43,743 nt of DNA from Xanthobacteraceae bacterium (GCA_028290465.1 JAQGJU010000118.1:1-43743), one strand, 5' to 3'. Positions 16,875-26,141 are shown, counted from the stretch's first letter. The notes: generated by a model not told the origin, from the sequence alone. Numbers and translations are program-made.

Positions 16875-18032
16875 ATGAACATCGCCATTCTGGGCGCCGG
16901 TCCGGCCGGCCTGTATCTGTCCATCCTGCTCAAGCGCAGCGGCATTGCCGGCACACTCACCGTCTATGAACAGAATGCCGCCGATTCGACCTTCGGCTTC
17001 GGCGTGGTGTTTTCCGACAGCGCGCTGGAGTTCCTGCGCGACGACGATCCGCGGACCCATGCGGCGATCACGCCGGATCTCGAACGCTGGAGCAACATCA
17101 AGGTCACGCATCGCGGCGAGACGCTGACCATCGACGGCGTCGGCTTCACGGCGGTCGGCCGGCTGCATTTGTTGCAGCTCCTGCAACGCGAGGCGCGCAA
17201 CGCCGGCGTCGATATCCGCTACAATCACACGGTCGGTTCGCTCGAAGACCTACAGGACGCCGACCTGATCGTCGGGGCCGACGGCATCAATTCACTGGTG
17301 CGCCGCGCCGACGAGACCGCTTTCGGCACCAGGATCGACTATTTGCGCAACCGCTTCGCCTGGTTCGGCACCACCCAGCGGTTCGACGCGCTGACCCAGA
17401 CCTTCGTGCACAGCCGGCAAGGCTTCTTCAACGCGCATCACTATCGCTATTCGCCGACCATGAGCACGTTCATCGTTGAATGCGACGAGAAGACCTTCGT
17501 GGACGGCAAACTCGGCGACCTGTCCGAGGACGACATCAAGCGAACCATGGAAGAAGTGTTCGTCGAAACGCTGGAAGGCCATCCGCTGGTGTCGAACCGC
17601 TCGATCTGGCGTCAGTTTCCGGTGATCCACAATGCGCGCTGGTCGCGGGGCAACACAGTGATCTTGGGCGACGCGCTGCACACCGCGCATTTCTCGATCG
17701 GGTCCGGCACCCGCTTGGCGCTGGAGGACGGCATTGCGTTGACGCGGGCGCTGAAAGCCGAGCCGAACGACCTCCCCTCCGCGTTGGCCCGTTACGAGGC
17801 CGAGCGCAAGCCGGTCCTCGATATTTTGGTCGGGGCCGCCAATGCCAGTGCCAATTGGTACGAGACCTTCCCGGACAAGATGCACCTCGCGCCATACGAC
17901 TTCGCGATGTCCTATCTCATGCGCACCGGCCGCATGACGCCCGACAAGGTCCGCCGCATAGCGCCGCAGTTCATGGCGAACTACGACCGGTATCAGGCGA
18001 GCGTCAGACCGCCGTCCACCGCCGGCGTCTGA
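16875..18032 (+). CDS. FAD-dependent aromatic-ring monooxygenase (salicylyl-/2-aminobenzoyl-CoA hydroxylase type)
   Basis: Group A flavin hydroxylase, 385 residues. The dinucleotide-binding loop GAGPAGLYLSILLKRSG is at 7-23, followed by YEQN, FGFGVVFSD and DLIVGADGINSLVRR (DG motif). GDALHTAHFSIGSGTRLALEDG from about residue 265 is the second FAD-contact motif. The FGFGVVFSD stretch and overall order resemble the N-terminal flavin domain of salicylyl-CoA 5-hydroxylase and 2-aminobenzoyl-CoA monooxygenase. Here the C-terminal old-yellow-enzyme domain of the fused forms is absent. It stands alone downstream of livF and the tRNA. The substrate is unknown. Confidence 0.87.
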   Translation: MNIAILGAGPAGLYLSILLKRSGIAGTLTVYEQNAADSTFGFGVVFSDSALEFLRDDDPRTHAAITPDLERWSNIKVTHRGETLTIDGVGFTAVGRLHLLQLLQREARNAGVDIRYNHTVGSLEDLQDADLIVGADGINSLVRRADETAFGTRIDYLRNRFAWFGTTQRFDALTQTFVHSRQGFFNAHHYRYSPTMSTFIVECDEKTFVDGKLGDLSEDDIKRTMEEVFVETLEGHPLVSNRSIWRQFPVIHNARWSRGNTVILGDALHTAHFSIGSGTRLALEDGIALTRALKAEPNDLPSALARYEAERKPVLDILVGAANASANWYETFPDKMHLAPYDFAMSYLMRTGRMTPDKVRRIAPQFMANYDRYQASVRPPSTAGV

Positions 18033-18088
18033 GCCCGCCGCGATAACAGGGCGAACTTCAAATCCACCACACGAGGGCGGCCGGTCGG

Positions 18089-21000
18089 TCACCGCATCGG
18101 CGTCAGATCCTGCGTCGCCACATAACCGAGCGGCCGGCCCTCGCGCGCCACCAGGGTCCAGCCGGCATCGCTCTTGACCAACGTCACCGGTGTCTTGGCC
18201 GCAAGCTGACGCACGCGTTGGGCTCCCAGCGTTGGCACCACCAGCAGTTCGGAGGCGGTCGAGACCTGATGGGTCGGTTTGACCTGGATCACGAACTCGG
18301 AGGCGAGCACCGGCAGCGACCGCATCGGCTTGGCCAGCGCGTCGTTCGACGTGATGCGCATCTGCGGCACCTGCCTGTGCTTGAACACCTGCTCGCTCAG
18401 CGTCGTCACCTGGGCATGTACAAAGGCCGCCAGTTCCGCCACCTCGACGGTGCCGTTGCCGTCGCTATCCGCGCGCTCCAAGCCATCGAGGACGGTGTAG
18501 GTGAACAGCCCGTGGTCGCGATAGCCCTCCAGCGCCTCGGCGTCGCCGCCCGACGCGGTCAGCACCGAACGTCCGGTCGCCTGCGCCAATCGGTCGTTGC
18601 CGGCGGCGCGTTCCAGCACCTGCGTCTCGCCGCTGTCCCCGGTCAGCGTGCCGCTCTCGCAAGTGTCGAACAGCATCACGCTCTTCCTGGCCGGGATGCT
18701 GGCGAACCAGCGCTGCCATTGCTCCTGTGAGATGCCTTGCGACACCACGGCGGCGTTCAGGACTGCAAGGCTGGACCGGTCGCCGTCCAGGCGGAAATCC
18801 TGCGGGATGAAGTAATAGCGGCCGTCCACGGTCTTACCGTGACCGGCGAGAAAAAACACGAACGTGTCGGTCGGCAGAATTTCGCCGGCGAGCTTGGCGA
18901 ACACGCCATCGAGCGCACCTCGGCGTGCCTGGGCATCCTTGACGATCGTCACCTTGACGTCGGCATACAGCCCCTTGCCGGCCGGAACAAACGCCTTGGC
19001 GAGCGCGTCGGCATCCGGGATCGCATAGGACAATTTGAACTTCGGATCGGCATATTCGTTGATGCCGACTGCCAGCACGAAAAGCCGCGCGGGCGCGACG
19101 GCCACGGTGGGTGCGGGTGCCGCGACGACCACGGTGGCGCGCGCGGGCGCCGAGGCGACAAGATTGGCACCATTATAGGCCACGACAGCGATCTCGTTGT
19201 TGCCGGGTGCGAGCGCCAGCCCGCGGGTCAGCCGTGCCGGCTGACCGGCCGGCGGCGGCGCCGGCGGATTATCCACACCGACCGTCACGCCGTTGACGCG
19301 CCACTCGACGCGCCCAATGCCGCCGTCGCGCGGCGTCAGATCGATCTCGGCGGTGATCTGCTGTCCGGTCGCGCGCGTGCCGTCGGCCGGCGAAACCAGC
19401 CGCACGTCCGGCGCGCCGCCGGTCGCCAGCGCCTTGTCGAGATCGAGCCGCGCCGCCGCCTCACGGACCAGGCCTCGCGCGTCACCCGCGAGCTTCTCTC
19501 GCACCAGGTCGGGGCGATAGAGCGACTGGTAGAACTGGTCGATCGAATAGACATCCAGCCCGCGAACCACGCTCAGCATGCCGGCGCCATTGTCCGAGGC
19601 GGCAAAAAAGCCTTCCGGCGTGATCGCCAGCCATTCGCCGCTCGTAGTGCCAAGCAGGCTGACCAGCAGCCCGCCGGTTTCCAGATCCCACACCCGCACC
19701 GTGCCGTCATAGCCGGCCGACATCACGCGTTTACCGTCCGGGGAGAACACCGCCGACGACACCTCGGACGCATTGCCTTCAAAGGTGCGCAGCACCCGGC
19801 CCGAGGCGACGTCCCATAGCTTGATTGTTTTGTCGCGGCTCGCCGACAGCAGCCGCGTGCCGTCCGGCGAGATGTTGACGGCGTGCACATTGGACGCATG
19901 GCCCGTAAAGGTGCGGATCACATTGCCGGTCGCCGCGTCCCACAGCTTGACCGTATGGTCGCTGCTTCCGCTAACAATGCGCGAGCCGTCGCGCGAGAAC
20001 ACCACGGACTGAATCTGGTTGGTGTGGCCGTTCAACGTGCGAAGCTGCTTTCCGCTCGCCACGTCCCATATCCGCAACGCTGTATCGAAGCCTTTCGGAA
20101 TGGTGCGGATATCATAGCTGCCTGACGCGAGTTTAGTGCCGTCCGGCGAGAACGCGACCGACCCGGTGCCGTGCGGCGTTGCGGCGAAGGTCCGCAGCAC
20201 ACGGGCCGTCGCCGTGTCCCAGATCTTGATGGTTTTGTTCATGCCGCCAGAGGCCAGGCGGCTGCCATCGCGCGACAGCACGGCGGAATTGACGAGTTCG
20301 TTGCCGACGTCGAAGGTGCGGATCACCTTTCCGGTCGCGATCTCCAAGAGCCGCATTTCGCGGGTTCCCGTCACCGAGAGCACGGTCGTCGCATCTGGGG
20401 CCAACGCCAGTGCCCTGCCCTGATCGCCTTCCGGGGTATTGCTGAGCAACCGTCCGGTCCGCAAATCCCACAGCTTCAACGTTCGGTCGTTGCCGTTCGA
20501 CAAAGCCCGCGTGCCATCCAGCACGAATTCCACGGCGGCGACGCGGGACGACGTCCCCTTGAACTCGCGCACGATCTTGCCGGTCTTCGGATCGACCAGC
20601 ATCGGTGCCCCCGCGCCCGCCAGCACCTTGCCGTCCGGCGTGAAGGCGAGCGACCAGAACGGATAGTCTTCGGTGTCGAATTTGCTGATCTGCTTTCCGC
20701 TGGCCGCATCCCATAGGTACAGCGCCTTCTCGAAGCCTGCCGACATGGCCTGCTTGCCGTCGGACGACAACGCCACCGCCAGCACCGATTTGGCATGCCC
20801 GACAAAACTCCGCAGCACCTGTCCGCTTTCGGTATCCGAAAGCCGCACGCTGTTGTCATAGTGTCCCGACAGAATGCGCTTTCCGTCGGGCGAGAACGCA
20901 ACCGACATCACCCAAGCCTTGGGTGGCATCTTGTAGGTGCGCAGCGACCGGCCGCTCGCGATGTCCCAGAGCCGCAAGTTCGCGTCCCAGTCGCCCGAGA

Positions 21001-21586
21001 TCAGGCGCCGTCCGTCCGGTGAAATCGCGATCGACGACACAAAGGCGGTATGGCCGACAAAGGTGTGGAGCACGCGGCCGCTGGCGATGTCCCATACCTT
21101 GATGGTCTTATCGAACGATGCTGAAATGACCTGCGCGCCGTCGTGCGACAGCGCCAGCGACGAGATCTTTTCGGTGTGTCCGACGTCGAACGTGCGCAAC
21201 ACCTTCCCGGTCGCCAGATCCCAGAGTTTCAGAACTTTGTCGCTGCCGCCCGAAATGGCGCGCAGGCCGTCGCGCAGAAACACCACGGCGTTGACGTCGT
21301 CACGATGCCCGTCGAGGGTGCGAATGAGACGCCCCGTCGCAACGTCCCAAAGCTTCAGGGTACTGTCCGCGCTCGCCGACAGCACCCGCGTGCCATCGGG
21401 CGACAGCACCGCCGCATTGACCAGCGTCGAATGCTGGATGACCGGCACGATCTCGATCGGGCGGATGTCTTTCGGTGCTTGCGCGGCGGATCCTTGCGAA
21501 GCAGCTGGCTGTACGGCCCCGAGGACAATGGCCGCAGACAGCAACATCCATCGCCCGAACCGCATCATCTGTTTCGACCGGTTCAT
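18089..21586 (-). CDS. exported WD40-repeat / caspase-like protease with EF-hand-like loop and SH3-like tail
   Basis: 1165 residues from ATG at 21586; the frame is open further upstream but this Met starts a clean signal peptide (RWMLLSAAIVLGAVQPAASQ). Residues about 45-650 hold some 14 WD40 units ending in LWDVASG-type strands, enough for two seven-bladed propellers. An Ig-like linker (about 700-830) follows, then a caspase (peptidase C14) domain from residue 834 (LFVLAVGINEYAD) with His916 in FLAGHGK and Cys976 in LFDTCESG, so the dyad is intact. DSDGNGTVEVAE at 1040-1051 matches an EF-hand calcium loop. The last ~65 residues (VIQVKPTHQVS to the end) look like a bacterial SH3 domain. Divergent from the membrane protein/DyP pair. 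Targets and trigger are unknown. Confidence 0.92.
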   Translation of the reverse strand: MNRSKQMMRFGRWMLLSAAIVLGAVQPAASQGSAAQAPKDIRPIEIVPVIQHSTLVNAAVLSPDGTRVLSASADSTLKLWDVATGRLIRTLDGHRDDVNAVVFLRDGLRAISGGSDKVLKLWDLATGKVLRTFDVGHTEKISSLALSHDGAQVISASFDKTIKVWDIASGRVLHTFVGHTAFVSSIAISPDGRRLISGDWDANLRLWDIASGRSLRTYKMPPKAWVMSVAFSPDGKRILSGHYDNSVRLSDTESGQVLRSFVGHAKSVLAVALSSDGKQAMSAGFEKALYLWDAASGKQISKFDTEDYPFWSLAFTPDGKVLAGAGAPMLVDPKTGKIVREFKGTSSRVAAVEFVLDGTRALSNGNDRTLKLWDLRTGRLLSNTPEGDQGRALALAPDATTVLSVTGTREMRLLEIATGKVIRTFDVGNELVNSAVLSRDGSRLASGGMNKTIKIWDTATARVLRTFAATPHGTGSVAFSPDGTKLASGSYDIRTIPKGFDTALRIWDVASGKQLRTLNGHTNQIQSVVFSRDGSRIVSGSSDHTVKLWDAATGNVIRTFTGHASNVHAVNISPDGTRLLSASRDKTIKLWDVASGRVLRTFEGNASEVSSAVFSPDGKRVMSAGYDGTVRVWDLETGGLLVSLLGTTSGEWLAITPEGFFAASDNGAGMLSVVRGLDVYSIDQFYQSLYRPDLVREKLAGDARGLVREAAARLDLDKALATGGAPDVRLVSPADGTRATGQQITAEIDLTPRDGGIGRVEWRVNGVTVGVDNPPAPPPAGQPARLTRGLALAPGNNEIAVVAYNGANLVASAPARATVVVAAPAPTVAVAPARLFVLAVGINEYADPKFKLSYAIPDADALAKAFVPAGKGLYADVKVTIVKDAQARRGALDGVFAKLAGEILPTDTFVFFLAGHGKTVDGRYYFIPQDFRLDGDRSSLAVLNAAVVSQGISQEQWQRWFASIPARKSVMLFDTCESGTLTGDSGETQVLERAAGNDRLAQATGRSVLTASGGDAEALEGYRDHGLFTYTVLDGLERADSDGNGTVEVAELAAFVHAQVTTLSEQVFKHRQVPQMRITSNDALAKPMRSLPVLASEFVIQVKPTHQVSTASELLVVPTLGAQRVRQLAAKTPVTLVKSDAGWTLVAREGRPLGYVATQDLTPMR

Positions 21587-21764
21587 GGCGTTCCGCCGAT
21601 GGTGCAAGGTGCAACGACAACGGAACTCTGCCCGATTGCCGTCAACGTGACAATCTGCACCTTGCGCCAAGCGGCGAAGTCCCATTTCCGCCGACCCGAT
21701 GCAATTGCCGTGAGCATCACGGACGCTTCACCGCAAATTCTTCGCCTCTCCCTCGGAGAAAGTA

Positions 21765-21789
21765 TTGACGGCGGCAAATTGCCCGTCAA
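21765..21789 (+). promoter_or_regulatory. candidate promoter/operator palindrome before the DyP unit
   Basis: TTGACG-GC-GGCAA-A-TTGCC-CGTCAA forms an imperfect palindrome: six-base and five-base arms with a 2-nt asymmetry. Its left arm is itself a good -35 hexamer (TTGACG at 21765), and 17 nt later lies AAAATT (21788-21793), a weak -10. It sits 26 nt before the ATG at 21816 in the divergent region shared with the caspase gene. A regulator bound here could block this promoter. Seen by eye only. Confidence 0.4.
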
Positions 21790-21815
21790 AATTGCATAAA
21801 GGCTTGGGGGGCTGA

Positions 21816-23501
21816 ATGAGCCAGACGATCCTATCCGTCGTCCTCGAGGTGGAGCCGCAGAGTGCCGGCCCGCTCTCGGTTCTGATCGAGAACCTCAAGG
21901 GCGATGAGGAAGCGGTGCGAAGCCCGACGTCCGGGGAACTCTATGGCCGCCTCAAGGAAGGCGTCCCTTCCCTGCACTTCCTGTCGATGTCCGTATTTCA
22001 CGACCCTCATTACGATCCGATCTTCGTGATCGAAGCGAATTTCGATGGTCCTCCCGGTCCGTTCTGGGCTCAGATGGAGGCGACCATCGGCGCGGATTTG
22101 CGGCTGATGCTGCGCTGTTGCAAGCGTCCGGCCGACAGTGACGGTCCTTTGTACGACGCCGTAACGAAAGGCGCTTTCGAAGGCGGCGTCTCGCGTTATC
22201 CGCTGGCGGCCTATTTCGAAGCGAGGACACTGCGTCCCAGCGTGTTTCATCAGGGCAACCGAGGTCTGAACCGGGACCGGATTGAGCGCGAGGGCAAGCT
22301 GTTCCTGGCCACGAGGTACGAACTGGCGCAGCCCAATCCCAACATTCCCAATCCTTACCGCAGCATGACGGCGCAGCAGATTCACCAAAATCTTCGCGCT
22401 ACACTACTGACGCCTTTTCCATGGCTTGGCACATCGGAGCCTGCGCGAATTTCTCGGGCCGAGCGGGTGACGGATCTGGGGTGGCTGCTCGGCTTCGTGT
22501 TTCTAGCGCTGGTCTGCCTTTCTATTCCGGGCTTCGTGCTCGCGCCGATAACCTCCACCGGACGGTTCTTCATCCTGTTTGCAGTCGCAATCGTGGTGCT
22601 CAGCTTCCTGTTATGGCGGATGCGGGCGCCACTGACCGGAAAAGGCGCCCCGGCACGATCGGGTGGACTGGACACCGATAGCCTGTCGTCCAAAAACAAC
22701 ATCACGTCGCTGGCCAATCCGAAGGGGCTGGCGATCTGGATCGTGGTTTTCGTCGCGATCTACTTCGTGCTTGCGTCGTTGATCGGTTCGATCATCGCCA
22801 CGCTGCTTGCGAATGTGAGTTGGTCTCACGTGGTATGGCCGACGGTCCGGGCAGTCTTACTTGGCCTTGTAAGCGTCATCTTCTCGCTTCTGGCAATCGC
22901 ATTATGGCTACGCTGGCTTGAGCGCCGGGATTCGTCGCAAGACGCTCCGCCGGTCAACGAGAGCATGCTGCGCGAGATGGCGCGCCGGGAGGATAGGACC
23001 CCCCAGAACCACATGGGAAGCGTCGTCCTGGTCAAGCCAGGCGTGTTGCGCATGGCGCTGTTTCGGGCCGGACACTTGGGACTCGGCCTGCTGCTCAGGG
23101 TGGTCGCAACGGACGGGTATCTCGGCAGCATGCGCACTGTTCACTTTGCCCATTGGGCGTTCGTGAACAACGGCAGCCGCCTGATGTTTTTCAGCAACTT
23201 CGATCATAGCTGGGACAGCTATCTCGACGACTTCATCGAAAAAGCCCACGGCGGACTGACCCTCGCATGGGGCAGCGGCGTCGGCTTTCCGCCGACGCGT
23301 TTCCTCGTGCTCGATGGAGCTAGTCACGGCCGGCAGTTCAAAAACTGGGCGCGCCATTCCATGGCGGTGAGCCGGTTCTGGTTCACCGCCTACAAAGATT
23401 ACACGGTCGACCAGATCGAGCGTCACGTGCGCATTGCGGATGGCTTGCGGAAAATCGCGCTGACGCCAAAGGAGGCCGACGCATGGGCGAAGGATCTGTG
23501 A
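21816..23501 (+). CDS. membrane protein of unknown function, partner of DyP peroxidase
   Basis: 561 residues: a soluble N-terminal part of about 205, a central block with four membrane helices (about 221-242, 245-268, 305-330 and 340-365), and a soluble C-terminal part of about 190. The C-terminal part has a conserved look: TVHFAHWAFVNNGSRLMFFSNFD, YLDDFIEKAHGGL, GVGFPPTRFLVLDGA and FWFTAYKDYTV. The N-terminal part mentions short ferredoxin-like strands (LHFLSMSVFHDPHYDPIFVIEANFDG), so both soluble parts may be related alpha-beta folds. The gene overlaps the DyP gene by 19 nt, implying coupling. GGGGGG lies before the ATG. No catalytic motif recognised. Confidence 0.75.
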   Translation: MSQTILSVVLEVEPQSAGPLSVLIENLKGDEEAVRSPTSGELYGRLKEGVPSLHFLSMSVFHDPHYDPIFVIEANFDGPPGPFWAQMEATIGADLRLMLRCCKRPADSDGPLYDAVTKGAFEGGVSRYPLAAYFEARTLRPSVFHQGNRGLNRDRIEREGKLFLATRYELAQPNPNIPNPYRSMTAQQIHQNLRATLLTPFPWLGTSEPARISRAERVTDLGWLLGFVFLALVCLSIPGFVLAPITSTGRFFILFAVAIVVLSFLLWRMRAPLTGKGAPARSGGLDTDSLSSKNNITSLANPKGLAIWIVVFVAIYFVLASLIGSIIATLLANVSWSHVVWPTVRAVLLGLVSVIFSLLAIALWLRWLERRDSSQDAPPVNESMLREMARREDRTPQNHMGSVVLVKPGVLRMALFRAGHLGLGLLLRVVATDGYLGSMRTVHFAHWAFVNNGSRLMFFSNFDHSWDSYLDDFIEKAHGGLTLAWGSGVGFPPTRFLVLDGASHGRQFKNWARHSMAVSRFWFTAYKDYTVDQIERHVRIADGLRKIALTPKEADAWAKDL

Positions 23502-25102
23502 ACAACGAAACCAAAGGCAAGCCGCCGAACTGGAAGCTCGGTCCACCGACCGACAACCTTACGCAAGGTCTGGTCGTTAGTGGTTTTGCTGGCCTGCCCT
23601 GCTCGCAGGCATTGTTTCTGTTTTTCAATTGGCCGGCCAACGATACCGATGGACGCTCATGGCTACGGACGCTCAACGAGGTCGCACCTATTACCGACGC
23701 CGACTGTCCGGATCCGCGAGCTGCGATCATTGCATTCACCTGGACCGGGCTTGAAAAGCACGGCCTCTCCAAGGAAGCGCTCGAGACCTTCTCGGCGCCA
23801 TTCAAGGAGGGCATGTATCAGGAGGATCGTCTCCGCCGCCTAGGCGACAGGGTCGACGACGAATGGCAGTGCACCGTTATTGACGAAGCGCCGCAATGGA
23901 GCGGCAATGTCCCGGTCCGTGACACAGGCGGTGCAGATCCCTCGTCCGTAACTTTTCCATTCGCCACCCCGAAAACCGTGCATGCGCTGTTGATGCTATA
24001 CGAGAAGGACGAAGAAACGGTTCAGGCCTGGGCCAACGACGTCCAGGCCAAGCTGGCCCCCCATAACGTGAAAGTCGTTCACCAACTGCCGCTCGAACTC
24101 CGTCCCGACCCCAAAGAACAAATGATCAGCCGGGAACACTTTGGATATGCCGATGGCATGTCTCAGCCGATTCCGTTCGACGACCAGAGCGCCAACGGCA
24201 CTAGACGCGACAGCAACGTTCTCACCAATGGCCGGCCTGCTGAACGTGACCCCTGGCACGGCGTACCCCTCGGTGAGATCCTGCTGGGTCACACCAATGC
24301 GCACCACGAAAAAGCGCCCGGCCCGTTCGTAAGAGATGACCGGGGCTTGAAAGACGACCAGGACACGTTACGGCTTAAACCGGACGGCGCGCCCGAAGGC
24401 TTCCTCAACTTCGGTCTGAACGGCAGCTATATGGTCGTGCGCGAGCTCCGGCAGGATGTCGCCGCGTTCTGGAAGTCGGTCCATGACGGTGCGGAGAAGA
24501 TCCGCAATCATGATCCCAGCGCCACGCACGTTACCCCGCAATGGCTCGCGGACCGGATCATCGGACGCAATCTCGATGGCCACCTGCTCTGCCCCAGCGG
24601 ATTACTGGCGGCTGACGAGTATAAGCAACCGCAAAACGCCTTCGGCTTTATCCGCACCGATCCGCATGGCCACGGTTGTCCGATGGGCTCCCATGTGCGC
24701 AGGGCCAATCCGCGCGATGGCCTCGCGAAAGATGAGGCCTCGGCGCAGACCCTTCTCGACGCTGCCAACAACCACCGAATCCTGCGTCGCGGCCGGAAAT
24801 ACGGCAAAGCGATCGAAGATCCCCTAAAGGACGACGGCAAGGAACGGGGACTGCTATTTGTGTGCCTCAATACCGACATAGCCCGGCAGTTCGAATTCGT
24901 TCAACAGACCTGGATCCTGAACAGCAATTTCGCAACGCTGTTCGACGAGACCGATCCTCTGGTCGGTCCCAAGGGGCACTTCACGATCCGCGAACAACCG
25001 CTCCGCCGGATCGTCGAGGTCGAGACGTTCATCAAAATGGCCGGCGGCGAGTACTTCTTCCTGCCCAGCATTCCCGCGCTCAAATACCTGGCCGCGCTAT
25101 GA
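23483..25102 (+). CDS. DyP-type heme peroxidase
   Basis: Dye-decolorising peroxidase, 539 residues. The family motif GYADG (GXXDG) at 221-225 provides the distal Asp224; the proximal heme ligand is His404 in GCPMGSHVRRANPRDG, with the typical Arg residues around it. The end (ETFIKMAGGEYFFLPSIPAL) matches the family. At ~540 residues it belongs to the longer DyP classes rather than the ~300-residue bacterial type. No signal or Tat peptide is visible, so it probably works in the cytoplasm or on the inner face of the membrane with the product of the overlapping gene. Its stop overlaps an ATG (25099) that opens a broken gene. Confidence 0.92.
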   Translation: MGEGSVNNETKGKPPNWKLGPPTDNLTQGLVVSGFAGLPCSQALFLFFNWPANDTDGRSWLRTLNEVAPITDADCPDPRAAIIAFTWTGLEKHGLSKEALETFSAPFKEGMYQEDRLRRLGDRVDDEWQCTVIDEAPQWSGNVPVRDTGGADPSSVTFPFATPKTVHALLMLYEKDEETVQAWANDVQAKLAPHNVKVVHQLPLELRPDPKEQMISREHFGYADGMSQPIPFDDQSANGTRRDSNVLTNGRPAERDPWHGVPLGEILLGHTNAHHEKAPGPFVRDDRGLKDDQDTLRLKPDGAPEGFLNFGLNGSYMVVRELRQDVAAFWKSVHDGAEKIRNHDPSATHVTPQWLADRIIGRNLDGHLLCPSGLLAADEYKQPQNAFGFIRTDPHGHGCPMGSHVRRANPRDGLAKDEASAQTLLDAANNHRILRRGRKYGKAIEDPLKDDGKERGLLFVCLNTDIARQFEFVQQTWILNSNFATLFDETDPLVGPKGHFTIREQPLRRIVEVETFIKMAGGEYFFLPSIPALKYLAAL

Positions 25103-25361
25103 GCAAAACGATCGCCTAAGACGTGTTACGGCCGGCTGGCAGCGGCCTCAAGGCTCGGCTGATGACGCGCAGCAGGCCGCGCGTGACAACAACAACGAAC
25201 TCCTGGCCGGTTACGTCTTTGAAGCGATGCGCTTCGATCCGCTCGCCCCGGCGCTGCCTCGCATCGCCACACGGACAAGCACCATCGCAGCCGGGACTGC
25301 GACGCGCCCCAGGCGCGGAGGGACGGCTGCGCAAGCGCGGCGCCTTTTCCGAGCGGCTTGA
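25099..25361 (+). pseudogene. remnant of a cytochrome P450-like gene
   Basis: An ATG overlapping the DyP stop (ATGA) starts MSKTIA and then hits TAA at 25117. In another frame, 25116-25361 reads through NNNELLAGYVFEAMRFDPL and then APALPRIATRTSTIAAGT. This is the P450 K-helix with its ExxR motif (EAMR), followed by the usual strand, and it ends in a Pro/Arg-rich out-of-frame tail and TGA. The heme-Cys loop and everything N-terminal are gone, so this is about 80 codons of a gene normally above 400. The coupled start suggests that a P450 once formed the third gene of the DyP operon. Confidence 0.6.
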
Positions 25362-25412
25362 GGTGGTTTACGATTAAGGTCGGGCAGGCTTGATGTCTGT
25401 CGGGTTGCCGCA

Positions 25413-26141
25413 TCAAGCCTTCCGCATCTCGCTCGACGTATTGATCATCGCGTGGAACGCTCTCGCGTATTCGACCGCCTTGTTGATGTCGATCGGCTGC
25501 GCGTTGCGAGCATATTCCTTGACGGCGAACAGCGCCGGCGGCGGCGCGGCCAGCATGCGCTTGACCAGCGCATCGAGCGCGTCGTCGACCTTGGCGGCCG
25601 GCGCGATCGAGCTGATCGCCCCGATGGCCAGCGCGCGCTCCGGGCTAAACGGCTCGGTGTCATAGACGTGCTGCATCATCGCCTTCAGCGGCACCCGGTC
25701 GATGATCGCCGACATCACCATGGTGGGCATGATGTTGTGGGCGAATTCCGGGATCTGAAACTGCGCCGTATCGGCCGCCAGCGTCAGGTCGGCGAGCGCC
25801 GCGATGGCGAAGCCGAAGCCGAGCGCCCGCCCCTTCACGACCGCGATCACCGGCTGGCGCGACTGGCGGATCAGGCCGTAGGCGCGGAACACGATGTCGT
25901 GCGCCTTGCGCAGTTGCAGCGCTTCCATCGGGCCCGGCTTGGTGGCCGGCGGCGCCCGGCCGACGCAGAAGTCGTTGCCGGCACCGCGCAGCACGATCAC
26001 GCGGACGTCGGCATCGACATTCGCGAACGCGTCGCCCAACTCGACGATCATCGAATCCGGCACCGCGTTGCCGGTGTCAGGCCGGTTCAGCGTGATAGTG
26101 CAAACGTCGCCTTGGCGCTTGATCAGAATATCGTCGGTCAT
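25413..26141 (-). CDS. enoyl-CoA hydratase/isomerase (crotonase) family protein
   Basis: 242 residues. First oxyanion-hole region NDFCVGRAP (about 51-59) and second KGRALGFGFAIAALADLTLAADTAQFQIPE, the standard crotonase core, with PE at the usual active-site region. Works on a CoA thioester in the cytoplasm; the substrate is not predictable. It lies on the same strand as the TTT binding protein, 78 nt downstream, with an interspersed palindrome between them (26168-26213), so the pair may be co-transcribed. Confidence 0.9.
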   Translation of the reverse strand: MTDDILIKRQGDVCTITLNRPDTGNAVPDSMIVELGDAFANVDADVRVIVLRGAGNDFCVGRAPPATKPGPMEALQLRKAHDIVFRAYGLIRQSRQPVIAVVKGRALGFGFAIAALADLTLAADTAQFQIPEFAHNIMPTMVMSAIIDRVPLKAMMQHVYDTEPFSPERALAIGAISSIAPAAKVDDALDALVKRMLAAPPPALFAVKEYARNAQPIDINKAVEYARAFHAMINTSSEMRKA

